Source: Clostridia bacterium (lineage in GTDB: Bacteria; Bacillota; Clostridia; Peptostreptococcales; Anaerovoracaceae). From it: a stretch of 50,754 nt of DNA. A model generated the notes under the pieces. That model was not told where the DNA came from, made no database searches, and saw nothing but the letters and a program-made list of their open reading frames with translations. This document shows, in pieces, positions 26,205 through 35,115 of the stretch. The stretch is from positions 92,509 through 143,262 of the forward strand of contig JAUNMH010000004.1 of the NCBI GenBank assembly GCA_030537495.1, written 5' to 3'. Position numbers and translations under genes: made by a program. The stretch's first letter is position 1. Each line of letters starts with the position of its first letter.

Positions 26205-28880
26205 TTATTTATTATATTTCTTAGCTTTCACTGTAACTGTCATTTTTACGGTCTTCTTGGAACCGTCTTTTAGTGTTACTGTCGCAGAAATTGTTGCCTT
26301 GCCAGCTTTCTTGCCGATGATTGTGCCGTTCTTGCTAACTGTTGCAACTGACCTCTTGCTTGTCTTGTATGTGATGCTCTTAACATTGGCTCTATTTAGA
26401 GTATTCTTTAGAGCTATCTTACTAGTCTTGCCTGCAGTAACTGCCTTAACCTTAGCCTTTGGAGCAATTGTATCCTTAATAGCCTTAACTAGAGCATCCT
26501 TTTCTTCTTTAGTAATAATCTGATAGTTTGAACCATCATCTAGTACTGCTGAAATTGAACCTGCAGACGATGTCTTATAAGTTGTTGCATTAACTAATGT
26601 CTGATTTCCATCCTTATCTACTGCTACGATGTAAAGTTCCTTATCAGCCTTTAAGTCCTTTGTCTGAGCTGTGATTGTAAATGAATTTTCGCCTGATTCT
26701 GTCTTAATAGTAACAGTAACCTCTACAGATTCAACATCATCGCCTAAAGCTTCGCCAATCTGCTTTGCATGATTTCCGTTCAGATATACCTTTGTGCCGC
26801 CCTTAACGTCCTTGCCGTTCTTAGCGTATTCTGCAGTTGCATCAGTAACCTTGCCTTCTGCATCTCTCTGTACATCTACAGTGATTGTTCCAACCTGCTG
26901 CGTGTCGATTTTAGTTGTCTGTTCAACTGTCTTTTCGCCAGTTGCAGAAACTGTTGTTGTTGTTTCTTCTGTAACCTTGTTATCGAAATCGTTCTTTGAA
27001 GTTTCCTTCTCTACGATTTCCTTGCTCTTGTCAGCGTTTGTTGTTGTAGTTGTTTCTGTTGCAGTTCCGTCTGGACGAGTTGTAGTTTCCTTTTCAACCT
27101 TAGTTTCAGTCTTCTTTCCGTCCTTACCAGTTTCTACTACAGTCTTATCTTCCTTCTGAACAACTGTGCCGTCAGCTTTCTTGTCTGTCTTAGTTTCAGT
27201 AGTTACTTCTGACTTAGTTCCGTCAGGCTTAACTGTCTCTACCTTTTCAGTTACTGCGCCAGTAGCAGTATTAGTAGTTGTAGTAGTTGTTACCTGATCT
27301 CCATTAGGCTTAGTTTCAGTTGAAGTTTCAGTCTTTTCAGGTGGAGTGGAAGGAGTTGATGGAACATACGGTGCTTTGACAATAATAGTAAAGTTCTGCA
27401 TCACAGTTCCTTCTTGAATGCCTACGATCTTGTCTTTTGCTGCCTTAGCAGATAATACAACTTCTCCTGTGCCTATAGCCTCTAGCTTTCCGTCTTCACT
27501 TATCTGAACGGTTTTCCCATCTGCTGAACTCCACTTCACATATTCGTTTCCTGGTTCAAAATTCATTTGAGCTGTTTCGTGTAAATCAAGAGTGGCCTTT
27601 CCTCCATAACAATCCTTGCCGTCAATATCTTTTACCGAAGGCTTAGCAACAAGAAATTCACTTTCTGTGTGCTTGAAACAGAAGTAGTCTTTCGCAACGT
27701 ACTTGCTTACATCTGAGGAAAATGTTCCGCCTGTGATTTCTGTTGAAACCTTTCCAATAAAATTAGCTTTACCGTATGTATCATCTTTTACATTAAGGTC
27801 TTTGAATGCAACTACATCAAAAGCATTTCGTACTTTTGACTGCGTATTAAGCTTTGCATCTCCAGAAATCTTAACATTCATTGTCTGCGCAATTCTTCCC
27901 AGGTCATAGATTGCAACGGCACTTCCCTGATCATTTAAGCAGTTAAATGTGCCACCTGTAATATTTAAATTAAGTGAATTTCCGTTGGCATCGTTTCCAT
28001 TGGCGTAAGTGCCACCGATTACATAGAAGGCATCTGGGAACCATGCACTTCCTGAGTAGTTATAGTATTTTGATGGTGAATCTATTCCATCCTTTATTGA
28101 ATTTATTGTTCCACCACTAATATTTACCTGTCCCATACGCAATGAGACTCCTCCATTAAGAGTACCGCCCGACATAGTCAAATTCACTTGACCAGGCATA
28201 TATATTGCAGGACCTCTGCTTGATGTCAATGTTCCGCCTTCTACATTGAAGTTCATTTCTCCAGTAGTGTTATTTCCTGTAAGAACTGCATCAATTGCAT
28301 TGAATTCTCCGCCTTTAATAGTTGCAGTGCCTCCATTTCTGCAATATATTCCGTATCCTGTAATACAACCATTAGCTGCCTTGACTTCTATTTTACCACT
28401 TTCCTGTACAAATTCCGTGCTAGTTCCGTCTACAATAATACAATGTCCGCCGTTGCTAGTGTCTATTCCAGTTATAACCAAAGCGCCAGTTCCTTTTGTA
28501 TCTTTAACTGTTAGTTTTCCACCATTAGATACAACAATATCACTACCACTAGATACATTTTTGCCGTTTAAATCTAAAACTACATTCTTCTTTTCAACTT
28601 TCCAAACATTGTTTACATCGTTTACATCGCAATCTCTTAGTAATTCTACAGTTCCTCCATCTGACACTGCTGAAACCGCCTCTACTAATGTAGCATACGA
28701 AATTTCACCCACTTTGGCTACAGGTTCTTCAGTTGTAGTGCCTTCTGATGGATTTGCCGGAGCTGTGCTTTCTGGTGGGACCCCCCCAGCAGTTTCACCC
28801 TCTGCTGCAAATGCCATGCTCGGCATCATAACCATTACCATGGCTACAGATAGTAATACTGAAAATATTTTTCGTTTCAT
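26205..28880 (-). CDS. Large secreted surface protein with beta-helix and Ig-like domains
   Basis: 891 aa from the ATG at 28880, chosen because AAAGGA lies 9 bases upstream; the ATG three codons earlier abuts that site. A Sec signal ends near SMAFAAEG. Residues of about 50-395 repeat GGT(L/F)N-GG(V)-type turns typical of a right-handed beta-helix; about 400-495 is a bacterial Ig-like (Big2) domain (VKWSSADGKTVQIS ... GTGEVVLSAKA); about 505-650 is a Thr/Glu/Lys-rich repetitive stalk; the last 90 residues form another Ig-like domain (SKRSVATVSKNGTIIGKKAGKATIS). No LPXTG anchor is seen. A c-di-GMP riboswitch precedes it, so an adhesive role is likely. Confidence 0.9.
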   Translation of the reverse strand: MKRKIFSVLLSVAMVMVMMPSMAFAAEGETAGGVPPESTAPANPSEGTTTEEPVAKVGEISYATLVEAVSAVSDGGTVELLRDCDVNDVNNVWKVEKKNVVLDLNGKNVSSGSDIVVSNGGKLTVKDTKGTGALVITGIDTSNGGHCIIVDGTSTEFVQESGKIEVKAANGCITGYGIYCRNGGTATIKGGEFNAIDAVLTGNNTTGEMNFNVEGGTLTSSRGPAIYMPGQVNLTMSGGTLNGGVSLRMGQVNISGGTINSIKDGIDSPSKYYNYSGSAWFPDAFYVIGGTYANGNDANGNSLNLNITGGTFNCLNDQGSAVAIYDLGRIAQTMNVKISGDAKLNTQSKVRNAFDVVAFKDLNVKDDTYGKANFIGKVSTEITGGTFSSDVSKYVAKDYFCFKHTESEFLVAKPSVKDIDGKDCYGGKATLDLHETAQMNFEPGNEYVKWSSADGKTVQISEDGKLEAIGTGEVVLSAKAAKDKIVGIQEGTVMQNFTIIVKAPYVPSTPSTPPEKTETSTETKPNGDQVTTTTTTNTATGAVTEKVETVKPDGTKSEVTTETKTDKKADGTVVQKEDKTVVETGKDGKKTETKVEKETTTRPDGTATETTTTTNADKSKEIVEKETSKNDFDNKVTEETTTTVSATGEKTVEQTTKIDTQQVGTITVDVQRDAEGKVTDATAEYAKNGKDVKGGTKVYLNGNHAKQIGEALGDDVESVEVTVTIKTESGENSFTITAQTKDLKADKELYIVAVDKDGNQTLVNATTYKTSSAGSISAVLDDGSNYQIITKEEKDALVKAIKDTIAPKAKVKAVTAGKTSKIALKNTLNRANVKSITYKTSKRSVATVSKNGTIIGKKAGKATISATVTLKDGSKKTVKMTVTVKAKKYNK

Positions 28881-28989
28881 CTTTCTCATTCCTTTCTACG
28901 CCTTAGTTTTTCACGCCTCGAGAAAGCAAATAAATACTGTAACAATAAAATTAAGGAAGAAACTCCAGCGTCCAAAAGTTCTCCCCAAC

Positions 28990-29072
28990 TTTATAATGCA
29001 ACTGGCTGCCATCTAACAGGCCCTATAGCTTTGCGTCACAGTCTTTAAACTGCTTTGCCGAAATATTTATTT
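28990..29072 (-). ncRNA. Cyclic di-GMP-I riboswitch (GEMM-I)
   Basis: Minus-strand sequence shows the GEMM-I core in order: GGCAAAGCAGT, TTAAAG loop, ACTGTGACGCAAAGC, GGGCCT, then ATGGCAGCCAGTTGC. The TGACGCAAAGC joint and the ATGGCAGCC receptor strand are diagnostic. A promoter lies about 10 bases upstream of the aptamer, and the surface protein gene starts about 110 bases downstream. In between is an AAAGTT/AACTTT stem plus a GGAGTTTCTTCC-T-rich segment that may form the expression platform; ON or OFF sense is not clear to me. Confidence 0.91.
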
Positions 29073-29088
29073 GTTTTTACTAACTACA

Positions 29089-29117
29089 ATTCTACTCCTC
29101 TAAATCATGATTGTAAA
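29089..29117 (-). promoter_or_regulatory. Promoter of the riboswitch-surface protein gene
   Basis: TTTACA (29112-29117) and TAGAAT (29089-29094), 17 bases apart on the minus strand. Confidence 0.7.
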
Positions 29118-29200
29118 GACTGCAAGGAGCATAATATATAAGTTGTGTATTTTTTTGCACAACTCGGTTAGCCACTTTCTTTTTTCCCTTTTTCATTGTT

Positions 29201-29986
29201 CTACTTCAAATACAAATCTATGAGTTTTGATACCACTCGCGAATCCAAATTTCCGTCTTGGTCGTCGAATGTCACAATTAGATTGTCCCAAAGCACGAAA
29301 CCACAATCGTAATACCGTTGCAATTTCCATAGTGCGCTGTCCAAATAGCCCAGTGACAGCAACATCCCCAAATGCTCCCACAGAAAAAGCCTATGCTGGA
29401 CTGGATGAAACAATTTGAAATCCGGACTGATTATATTTCTGCCATACCATTCCTTCCATTCATATCTATAGTCGATGCCATTTAAATACAGCTGGTTTGC
29501 AATGATCACCTCAGACTTCGACCTTACTTTTTCTCCCCTGCTAGTAGTATGCTTCAGATGTTCAGGATACTCATCATTAGCAACAAAGTCCTTTGCCCAG
29601 GTGTTCGGACTAATAAGTCCCATAGTCTCAAAGACCTTCTCCGGCGGGATTTCATACGCCCGGCTTATGCCCTTCGAAACAGTCTCAGGATCATAGTTTT
29701 TATATTTTTTCAAAAACCCATCCATCAAAACCAAATTATTCTCAATAATCTTTTTCGACTCCGCCATATATCGCTGCTCCTTCAACTGCCGCACAATGGG
29801 ATCATTCTCGTTCGTACCCAAATAAACCTCCTCCACCTTTCCATCCTTCATATATCGCCAAATAAAGGAATTTCGCCTCTTAATCAAATAGCCAGGCCTC
29901 TGACCCCTCAGCCCTAAATTCAGCTTCGCCATATGCATTTTTTGCAAATCCTTCTCGTGCTGTATAATCCCAATAATATCTTGCAT
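29201..29986 (-). CDS. PD-(D/E)XK nuclease-like protein
   Basis: 261 aa from the ATG at 29986, chosen because AAGGGG lies 7 bases upstream; an ATG seven codons earlier has no such site. The N-terminus (about 1-60) binds a short basic segment (RGQRPGYLIKRRNSFIWRYM). The C-terminal half has the ordered elements VRSKSEVIIANQLYLNGIDY, SPDFKLFHP and FLWEHLGML with a following Lys-rich helix, which match the E ... PD ... (D/E)xK-like core of a restriction-endonuclease fold. This is a common uncharacterised Clostridia protein family. Single gene with its own promoter; no methylase or toxin partner is nearby. Confidence 0.7.
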   Translation of the reverse strand: MQDIIGIIQHEKDLQKMHMAKLNLGLRGQRPGYLIKRRNSFIWRYMKDGKVEEVYLGTNENDPIVRQLKEQRYMAESKKIIENNLVLMDGFLKKYKNYDPETVSKGISRAYEIPPEKVFETMGLISPNTWAKDFVANDEYPEHLKHTTSRGEKVRSKSEVIIANQLYLNGIDYRYEWKEWYGRNIISPDFKLFHPVQHRLFLWEHLGMLLSLGYLDSALWKLQRYYDCGFVLWDNLIVTFDDQDGNLDSRVVSKLIDLYLK

Positions 29987-30175
29987 ATTTATTCCCCTTT
30001 CTTTCATACCTCTTTGCTTCCAGTTTTTATCAGCTGCACAATAAACGCAATTTTTTATAAAAAAGTGGTCACGCAGAGTTTCCTCTCAACTTTTTCTCAG
30101 CATCAAAACTCAACTATCGAAAAATCTTAGTAGGCTTGCCCATTGTATTACCAATTTCTTACATTTACATTTGAC

Positions 30176-30204
30176 ATTATATACATTTTCTTCCATTTTG
30201 ACAA
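30176..30204 (-). promoter_or_regulatory. Promoter of the PD-(D/E)XK-like gene
   Basis: TTGTCA and TATAAT with a 17-base spacer on the minus strand, leaving a leader of about 180 nt. The promoter lies inside a pair of perfect 13-base inverted repeats (30059-30071 and 30263-30275). Confidence 0.75.
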
Positions 30205-30379
30205 GTAGAAATTCTGTTTATTTATACATTATTTTGATTTGTGCCGCCTGACTGCCCGTAAATGACCACTTTTTTGCTGAAAATCCCGAATATTGTGCAG
30301 AACATCAAAATCGCGCCACCGCACCACCACACCGCCGCCCCGCCGGCCTGCCGCCCCGTGCCGCAAAATCGGCACAAAA

Positions 30380-30487
30380 AACCACGCAAAAAAGACCGCG
30401 CAAGCGTGGTCATCTTTTGCATGGTCTTTTAACGTTGTCGCGCACGGGCGGCACAAAAAAAGGACCACGGCATGGTCCTTTTTTTGG
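30380..30487 (-). terminator. Cluster of hairpins ending the aromatic operon
   Basis: The strongest is at 30454-30487: AAAAAAAGGACC and GGTCCTTTTTTT around ACGGCAT, 10 bases after metY. A second, at about 30391-30408, pairs GACCGCGC with GCGTGGTC. A GC-rich non-coding stretch (30312-30370, rich in CCGCC) lies beyond. Together with the promoter region to 29987 this accounts for the 510-base gap before metY. Confidence 0.85.
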
Positions 30488-30497
30488 TGGTGCGCTA

Positions 30498-31775
30498 TTA
30501 TGCTAATGCCTGCTCTAAATCAGCAATCAAGTCGGCCTTGTCTTCTAGGCCGCAGGAGATGCGGATTAGTCCTGCAGGGATTCCGGCAGCTTCCAGCTGC
30601 TCGTCTGTCATCTGTCTGTGAGTTGAAGTTGCTGGGTTTAAGCAGCAGGATCTTGCGTCCGCTACGTGAGTTTCGATAGCGAAAACCTTCAACTTCTCCA
30701 TTACTTTTTCTGCTACTTCTCTGCCGCCCTTCACTTCGAAGGAAACAACTCCACAGCCGCCGCATCCGTTAAGATATTTGACAGCGCGGTCATGATATTT
30801 GTCGCCCTCTAGGCCAGGGTAGCTAACAGAAGCCACTGCTGGATTTGATGCTAGGAATTCTGCTACAGCCTGGGCATTTTCAACGTGTCTAGGCATTCTT
30901 ACGTGAAGTGACTCTAGGCCTAGGTTCAAGATGAAAGCATTCTGAGGAGACTGGATGCAGCCCAGGTCTCTCATCATCTGAGCGGTGCATTTTGTAATGA
31001 ATGCGCCTTCTTTACCAAACTTTTCGGCATAGGTGATGCCGTGGTAAGAGTCGTCTGGTTCAGTCAATCCTGGGAACAGCTCCTTGTGAGCCATCCAGTC
31101 AAAGTTGCCTGAATCAACGATTGCGCCGCCAACTGCTGCGCCGTGACCGTCCATGTACTTAGTTGTTGAATGTGTTACGATATCCGCACCCCATTCAATT
31201 GGTCTGCAGTTTATTGGTGTTGCAAAAGTATTGTCGATAACTAGCGGCACATTGTGTCTGTGGGCCGCTGCTGCAAATCTTTCGATGTCAAGGACTGTAA
31301 GTGCTGGATTTGCAATAGTCTCGCCGAATACAGCTCTTGTATTTTCTTTGAATGCAGCGTCCAGTTCTTCGTCTGTTGCATCTGGTGAAACGAAGGTAAC
31401 GTCAATTCCCATTTTTGCCATCGTAACGGAAATAAGGTTGAATGTTCCGCCGTAAATTGATGATGAAGCTACGATGTGACTTCCGCACTGGCAAATATTA
31501 AACAGTGCAAAGAAGTTTGCTGCCTGACCAGAGGATGTAAGCATTGCTGCTGTACCGCCTTCTAGGGCTGCAATCTTCGCAGCGACATAGTCGTTAGTTG
31601 GGTTCTGAAGTCTTGTGTAGAAGTAACCTGAAGCTTCTAGGTCAAAAAGTTTTCCCATTTCCTCACTTGAGTCATACTTAAATGTTGTTGACTGCACGAT
31701 TGGAATCTGTCTAGGCTCTCCATTTCCTGGAGTGTAGCCTGCCTGCACACATTTAGTGTTGATTGAATTGTCCAT
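30498..31775 (-). CDS. metY: O-acetylhomoserine sulfhydrylase
   Basis: 425 aa, PLP-dependent Cys/Met metabolism family. It makes homocysteine from O-acetylhomoserine and sulfide. The length and the N-terminus (NTKCVQAGYTPGNGEPRQIPIVQSTTF) fit MetY better than MetB or MetC, which are about 390 aa. The PLP lysine is in THSTTKYMDGHG; other family blocks are SSGQAAN, SSSIYGGT and VIDNTFATP. It is the last gene of the aromatic operon, 22 bases after crcB with an AAGGAG site, and is followed by a strong terminator. Confidence 0.93.
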   Translation of the reverse strand: MDNSINTKCVQAGYTPGNGEPRQIPIVQSTTFKYDSSEEMGKLFDLEASGYFYTRLQNPTNDYVAAKIAALEGGTAAMLTSSGQAANFFALFNICQCGSHIVASSSIYGGTFNLISVTMAKMGIDVTFVSPDATDEELDAAFKENTRAVFGETIANPALTVLDIERFAAAAHRHNVPLVIDNTFATPINCRPIEWGADIVTHSTTKYMDGHGAAVGGAIVDSGNFDWMAHKELFPGLTEPDDSYHGITYAEKFGKEGAFITKCTAQMMRDLGCIQSPQNAFILNLGLESLHVRMPRHVENAQAVAEFLASNPAVASVSYPGLEGDKYHDRAVKYLNGCGGCGVVSFEVKGGREVAEKVMEKLKVFAIETHVADARSCCLNPATSTHRQMTDEQLEAAGIPAGLIRISCGLEDKADLIADLEQALA

Positions 31776-31797
31776 TCTTATTTTCTCCTTGCATAAA

Positions 31798-32175
31798 TTA
31801 TTTCACAAAAACATACACAATCCACTGAGCCAGTGCAATCAGCGTGATTCCAAGAATCATGCTTCCTGCACCGTAAATCACTGCAGTCACAGGCTGTCCG
31901 CCTTTCATTAAATCGGTCATTTCGAAGGCGAAGGTTGAAAAGGTTGTGAAACCTCCGCAAACGCCCACCTTCAACATAAGTACCCAGTTTGAATTGCTTG
32001 CATTATATTTTACAGCAAACGCTGCTATAAGTCCTATTAGAAAAGCCCCTAGTAAATTGACCATGAAGGTTTTTATAGGGAAGGCCATTTCGCTGCCCAG
32101 GGGCAGAAAGCCCATTAAATATCTGCACACGGCGCCTATGAAGCCACCGATGCCTACAAAGATGCACTGTATCAT
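31798..32175 (-). CDS. crcB: Fluoride channel CrcB/Fluc
   Basis: 125 aa from the ATG at 32175; its AGGAGG lies within the end of aroQ and the ATGA overlap couples the two. The four hydrophobic helices and the motifs GGFIGAVCRYLMG, FMVNLLGAFLIG and GVCGGFTTFSTFAFE (pore and Na-site region) are those of the Fluc family, which works as a dual-topology dimer exporting F-. Only one copy is present. No fluoride riboswitch is seen, so expression should follow the aromatic operon, an odd arrangement. Confidence 0.95.
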   Translation of the reverse strand: MIQCIFVGIGGFIGAVCRYLMGFLPLGSEMAFPIKTFMVNLLGAFLIGLIAAFAVKYNASNSNWVLMLKVGVCGGFTTFSTFAFEMTDLMKGGQPVTAVIYGAGSMILGITLIALAQWIVYVFVK

Positions 32176-32612
32176 TTGGCGTCCTCCTGGCCCGCTACCA
32201 GCATTTCCATTGCCTCCACATATCCGTCGAAGCCCTTGCCCATGACAGTTCCCACGCAACCAAGTCTGATATAGGAAACCTGCCTAAAGTCTTCACGTTG
32301 GCTGACATCGGATATGTGCACTTCGACAGTTGGAATTTCAACTGTTTTCACTGCGTCAAGAAGCGCTACGCTGGTGTGAGTGTAGGCTGCTGGGTTTATG
32401 ACGATGCCGTCGTAAACCCCATAAGCCTGCTGGATTCTATCCACCAGGTCGCCTTCGTGATTGGACTGGTAGAAGTCCACACCAACGCCCAGGGCGCGTG
32501 CCCCGCATCTCACATGTTCTACCAAATCATCGTATGTACCTTTTCCGTAAATCTCCGGCTCCCTAATACCTAACATGTTTAGGTTTGGGCCGTTTATTAC
32601 CAAAATTCTCAT
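32172..32612 (-). CDS. aroQ: 3-dehydroquinate dehydratase, type II
   Basis: 146 aa from the ATG of MRILVINGPNLNMLGIREPEIYG, which matches the family N-terminus; earlier in-frame ATGs exist and no good ribosome site marks any of them. Type II enzymes dehydrate 3-dehydroquinate in the third shikimate step as dodecamers. Visible are the loop Tyr (PEIYG), the NPAAYTHTSVAL block and the histidine in VEVHISDVSQRE. It follows the aroE-aroK fusion after a 123-base GC-rich gap and overlaps crcB by 4 bases. Confidence 0.95.
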   Translation of the reverse strand: MRILVINGPNLNMLGIREPEIYGKGTYDDLVEHVRCGARALGVGVDFYQSNHEGDLVDRIQQAYGVYDGIVINPAAYTHTSVALLDAVKTVEIPTVEVHISDVSQREDFRQVSYIRLGCVGTVMGKGFDGYVEAMEMLVAGQEDAK

Positions 32613-32659
32613 AGTTTTTACCATATGTACGCGTCGCGCCATGCGATGTTCACCGCGGT

Positions 32660-32715
32660 CCCGCCGCCAAACAACGTACCATCACGCCATACAACGACCC
32701 CGCCGCCAAACAACG
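32660..32715. repeat. GC-rich direct repeat between aroEK and aroQ
   Basis: CCCGCCGCCAAACAACG occurs at 32660 and again at 32699 (39-bp period), each followed by ACCATC-like sequence. This is the only large gap inside the operon, and its composition is unlike the flanking genes. Confidence 0.7.
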
Positions 32716-32735
32716 AACCATCGCCCGCACGGGCG

Positions 32736-33929
32736 CTAGTCTCGTCCCTCATTATTATTAATGAAGTAGTCGCTCCACTTAGCGTACAAATCTTTTCTTT
32801 CTTCGTATATTTTTTCAACTGGCATAGATTGGGAAATCGGACGGCCCTCTGTTTCTAGCTTGTCCAGGTCTCGCTTAATCCAGCAGATTGTTGCATTCTG
32901 TTTTATTATAAAATAGTTTTTCTTGGTTTTCACGATGCCGCCGCCAGCTGCAATGACAACGCCTGACTTGATGCAGGCCTTCTCAAGCATTTCCGTTTCA
33001 ACCTTGCGGAAGTACGACTCGCCCTTACTTTGGAAAATTTCCGGAATAGACATGCCTTCGTGTTCGATAATCATGTCATCAACGTCCAGGAATTCGCGTC
33101 CCATGTTTTCAGCCATTTCGCGTCCCAAAGTGGTTTTGCCCGCCCCCGGCATGCCGATGAGAACTAGGTTAAGGGTCTCGCGGCGAACCTCGTCGTGAAC
33201 ATTTTCCAAGGCTTCGTGCTCAATTTCTATCCCTGTGAAAATTTCGCAAGCTTCCTTTGCCTGCGCAACCAACATCTTGAGACCGCCAGAAGCTGGAATG
33301 TCCGCAGCCATGGCATCTAAGACGAATTTGGTTTTGTTCGGGTTGTATATAAGGTCCAAAGCGCCCTCGCACTGAGGAAAACTGCTTGGTTTCAGCGGAA
33401 TTCGGTCGTTGTCCGGATACATGCCCACAGGTGTTGCGTTTACGATAATCTGGGCGTCGCCGGCCACGTCGTGAACGTTTTCGTAGTTAACAGCGCCACC
33501 GCGAGAGACAACAATTACCTCTTCAGCACCCATGTCGGTCAAAACAGCCTGAACCGTCAGTGACGCACCGCCACTGCCGAGAACCAGGCATTTCTTTCCC
33601 ATAGGGTCGATTTCTGTAGCCTCTATCAAATACTGGAAGCCATAGTAATCCGTGTTGTAGCCCTTGATAATGCCGTCGGCTGTTTTTACAATGGTGTTGA
33701 CAGCGCCGATTTTCTTCGCCGCCTCAGAAAGCTCGTCGCAGTATTGCATAACGGTCTTTTTATATGGTATGGTTACGTTGAAACCGCCATACTCCTCAGA
33801 CTTTATCCAAGCCTCCAAATCCTCTTCATTGGTTTCAATCAGATCATACTCATAGTCAGCAAACTTGCTGTGAATAAGAGCTGAATAGCTGTGTCCCAGC
33901 TTTTTTCCGATTAATCCAAACTTTCTCAT
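32736..33929 (-). CDS. Fused shikimate dehydrogenase - shikimate kinase
   Basis: 397 aa. Residues 1-240 are AroE: GKKLGHSYSALIH substrate site, catalytic Lys57 in TIPYKK, Asp94 in NTDYYGF, and the NADP loop LGSGGASLT. Residues 252-397 are AroK: Walker A GMPGAGKTT (259-267), DVDDMI, ESYFRKVETE and the AAGGGIV block, with the lid EGRPIS. A single reading frame joins them through an acidic linker, so steps 4 and 5 of the shikimate pathway (3-dehydroshikimate to shikimate-3-phosphate) are on one chain. A 15-base gap follows pheA. Confidence 0.95.
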   Translation of the reverse strand: MRKFGLIGKKLGHSYSALIHSKFADYEYDLIETNEEDLEAWIKSEEYGGFNVTIPYKKTVMQYCDELSEAAKKIGAVNTIVKTADGIIKGYNTDYYGFQYLIEATEIDPMGKKCLVLGSGGASLTVQAVLTDMGAEEVIVVSRGGAVNYENVHDVAGDAQIIVNATPVGMYPDNDRIPLKPSSFPQCEGALDLIYNPNKTKFVLDAMAADIPASGGLKMLVAQAKEACEIFTGIEIEHEALENVHDEVRRETLNLVLIGMPGAGKTTLGREMAENMGREFLDVDDMIIEHEGMSIPEIFQSKGESYFRKVETEMLEKACIKSGVVIAAGGGIVKTKKNYFIIKQNATICWIKRDLDKLETEGRPISQSMPVEKIYEERKDLYAKWSDYFINNNEGRD

Positions 33930-33944
33930 TAATACCCTTCCTTG

Positions 33945-35087
33945 TCAAATCTCCGTATAGCTTCCAAGATAAGTGCACTCCTCGGTCAAATCCTCCAACT
34001 GGTTCATAAGCCTGATAAATTCCTCCGAATAAACCTCTGACATAATGTCAAAATAGAACATATACTCAAAGTCTCTCTCAGGAATAGGTCTACTTTCCAG
34101 CTTAACTAAGTTAATTCCAAGAGCGTTGAATCTTGCAAGTACGTTGTAAAGCGATCCCGGTTTATGCTTAGTAACAAGCATCAAGCTTGTTCTATTTGCG
34201 CCGGGGTAGATTTCCAGCTTCTTGCTTATGCAAATGAATCTGGTGTAGTTATTTAAATTGTCCTGAACGTGGTCTGCAAGGCATTCCAAATTGTAAAGAT
34301 CGATACAATTTCCAGAAGCTAAAGCTGCCACATCATTTCTCTCAGACTCAGCAACAAATTTTGCCGCCTGAGCAGTGTTTTCCAGAACAGTGATCTTGGC
34401 ATGAGGGAAGTTTTTTAGGTAGTCGTCACACTGCATAATTGCCTGCTCGTGAGACACGATTTCCTTAATATCTTCCTTTTTCACGCCTTTTTTTGCCATC
34501 AGACAATGGTTAATTTTCAGTCTGACGCTTTTTACAATATAGAAGTTGTGCTTCATCATAAGGTCATAAATCTGATTGACCGAGCCCGCTGTACTGTTCT
34601 CCAAAGGAAGAATTCCGTACTTACAAAGCCCACTCTCAACAGCCGCAAAAACTCCGTTAAAGTTTTTCAAGAAAAAAATCTGTGGCATAGCAAAAAGTTT
34701 TTCACACGCCTCCTGTGAGTACGCACCCGTCACGCCCTGACAAGCAACAGCCGCGCGAGCTGGGAACACCTTAGGTGTTTCCTCTAAGGCGGTTTTGATC
34801 GCCTTTACGCAATCAGTGTCTTGCTGCGTGATCTTTCTCTGATGGTCCTTGCTGACCTCGAGAATTGTGTTGTACAGGATTCTGGAGTAGCCCGCCATGT
34901 CGTCGGACACCATGTTGGTAATAGCGTCGAGCTTTTCCCTTTCTCTCATAGCGTCGTACACAGGAAGCTCATTTTCCTGCTTGAACCTAGCGATTTCCTC
35001 CACCGTTCTCATTCTTTCTTCCAGCTGTTCGACAATCTTCTTGTCGATTTCGTCAATCTTTTTTCTATAGTCCCCCATTGAAGCCAT
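33945..35087 (-). CDS. pheA: Chorismate mutase / prephenate dehydratase (P-protein)
   Basis: 380 aa. Order: chorismate mutase (AroQ-type helices, 5-85, DYRKKIDEIDKKIVEQLEERMRTVEEIARFK), prephenate dehydratase (about 110-285, QGVTGAYSQEACEKLF, LPLENSTAGSVNQ and the catalytic-type NYTRFICIS), and a C-terminal ACT domain with the Phe-binding KLESRPIPERDFEYMFYFD. It converts chorismate to phenylpyruvate; the ACT domain implies feedback inhibition by Phe. A strong AGGAGG site precedes the ATG. Confidence 0.95.
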   Translation of the reverse strand: MASMGDYRKKIDEIDKKIVEQLEERMRTVEEIARFKQENELPVYDAMREREKLDAITNMVSDDMAGYSRILYNTILEVSKDHQRKITQQDTDCVKAIKTALEETPKVFPARAAVACQGVTGAYSQEACEKLFAMPQIFFLKNFNGVFAAVESGLCKYGILPLENSTAGSVNQIYDLMMKHNFYIVKSVRLKINHCLMAKKGVKKEDIKEIVSHEQAIMQCDDYLKNFPHAKITVLENTAQAAKFVAESERNDVAALASGNCIDLYNLECLADHVQDNLNNYTRFICISKKLEIYPGANRTSLMLVTKHKPGSLYNVLARFNALGINLVKLESRPIPERDFEYMFYFDIMSEVYSEEFIRLMNQLEDLTEECTYLGSYTEI

Positions 35088-35115
35088 TTTACAACCTCCT
35101 TCTATTATACTATAT

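Noticed and set aside
28246..29016. 256-aa plus-strand ORF
   Set aside because: It is antisense to the repetitive surface protein gene, and part of it covers the riboswitch; composition is Ser/Pro/Thr-rich without recognisable domains.
30293..30679. 128-aa plus-strand ORF in the GC-rich spacer
   Set aside because: It runs through terminator hairpins and the antisense of metY; low-complexity Arg/Pro/Ala composition.
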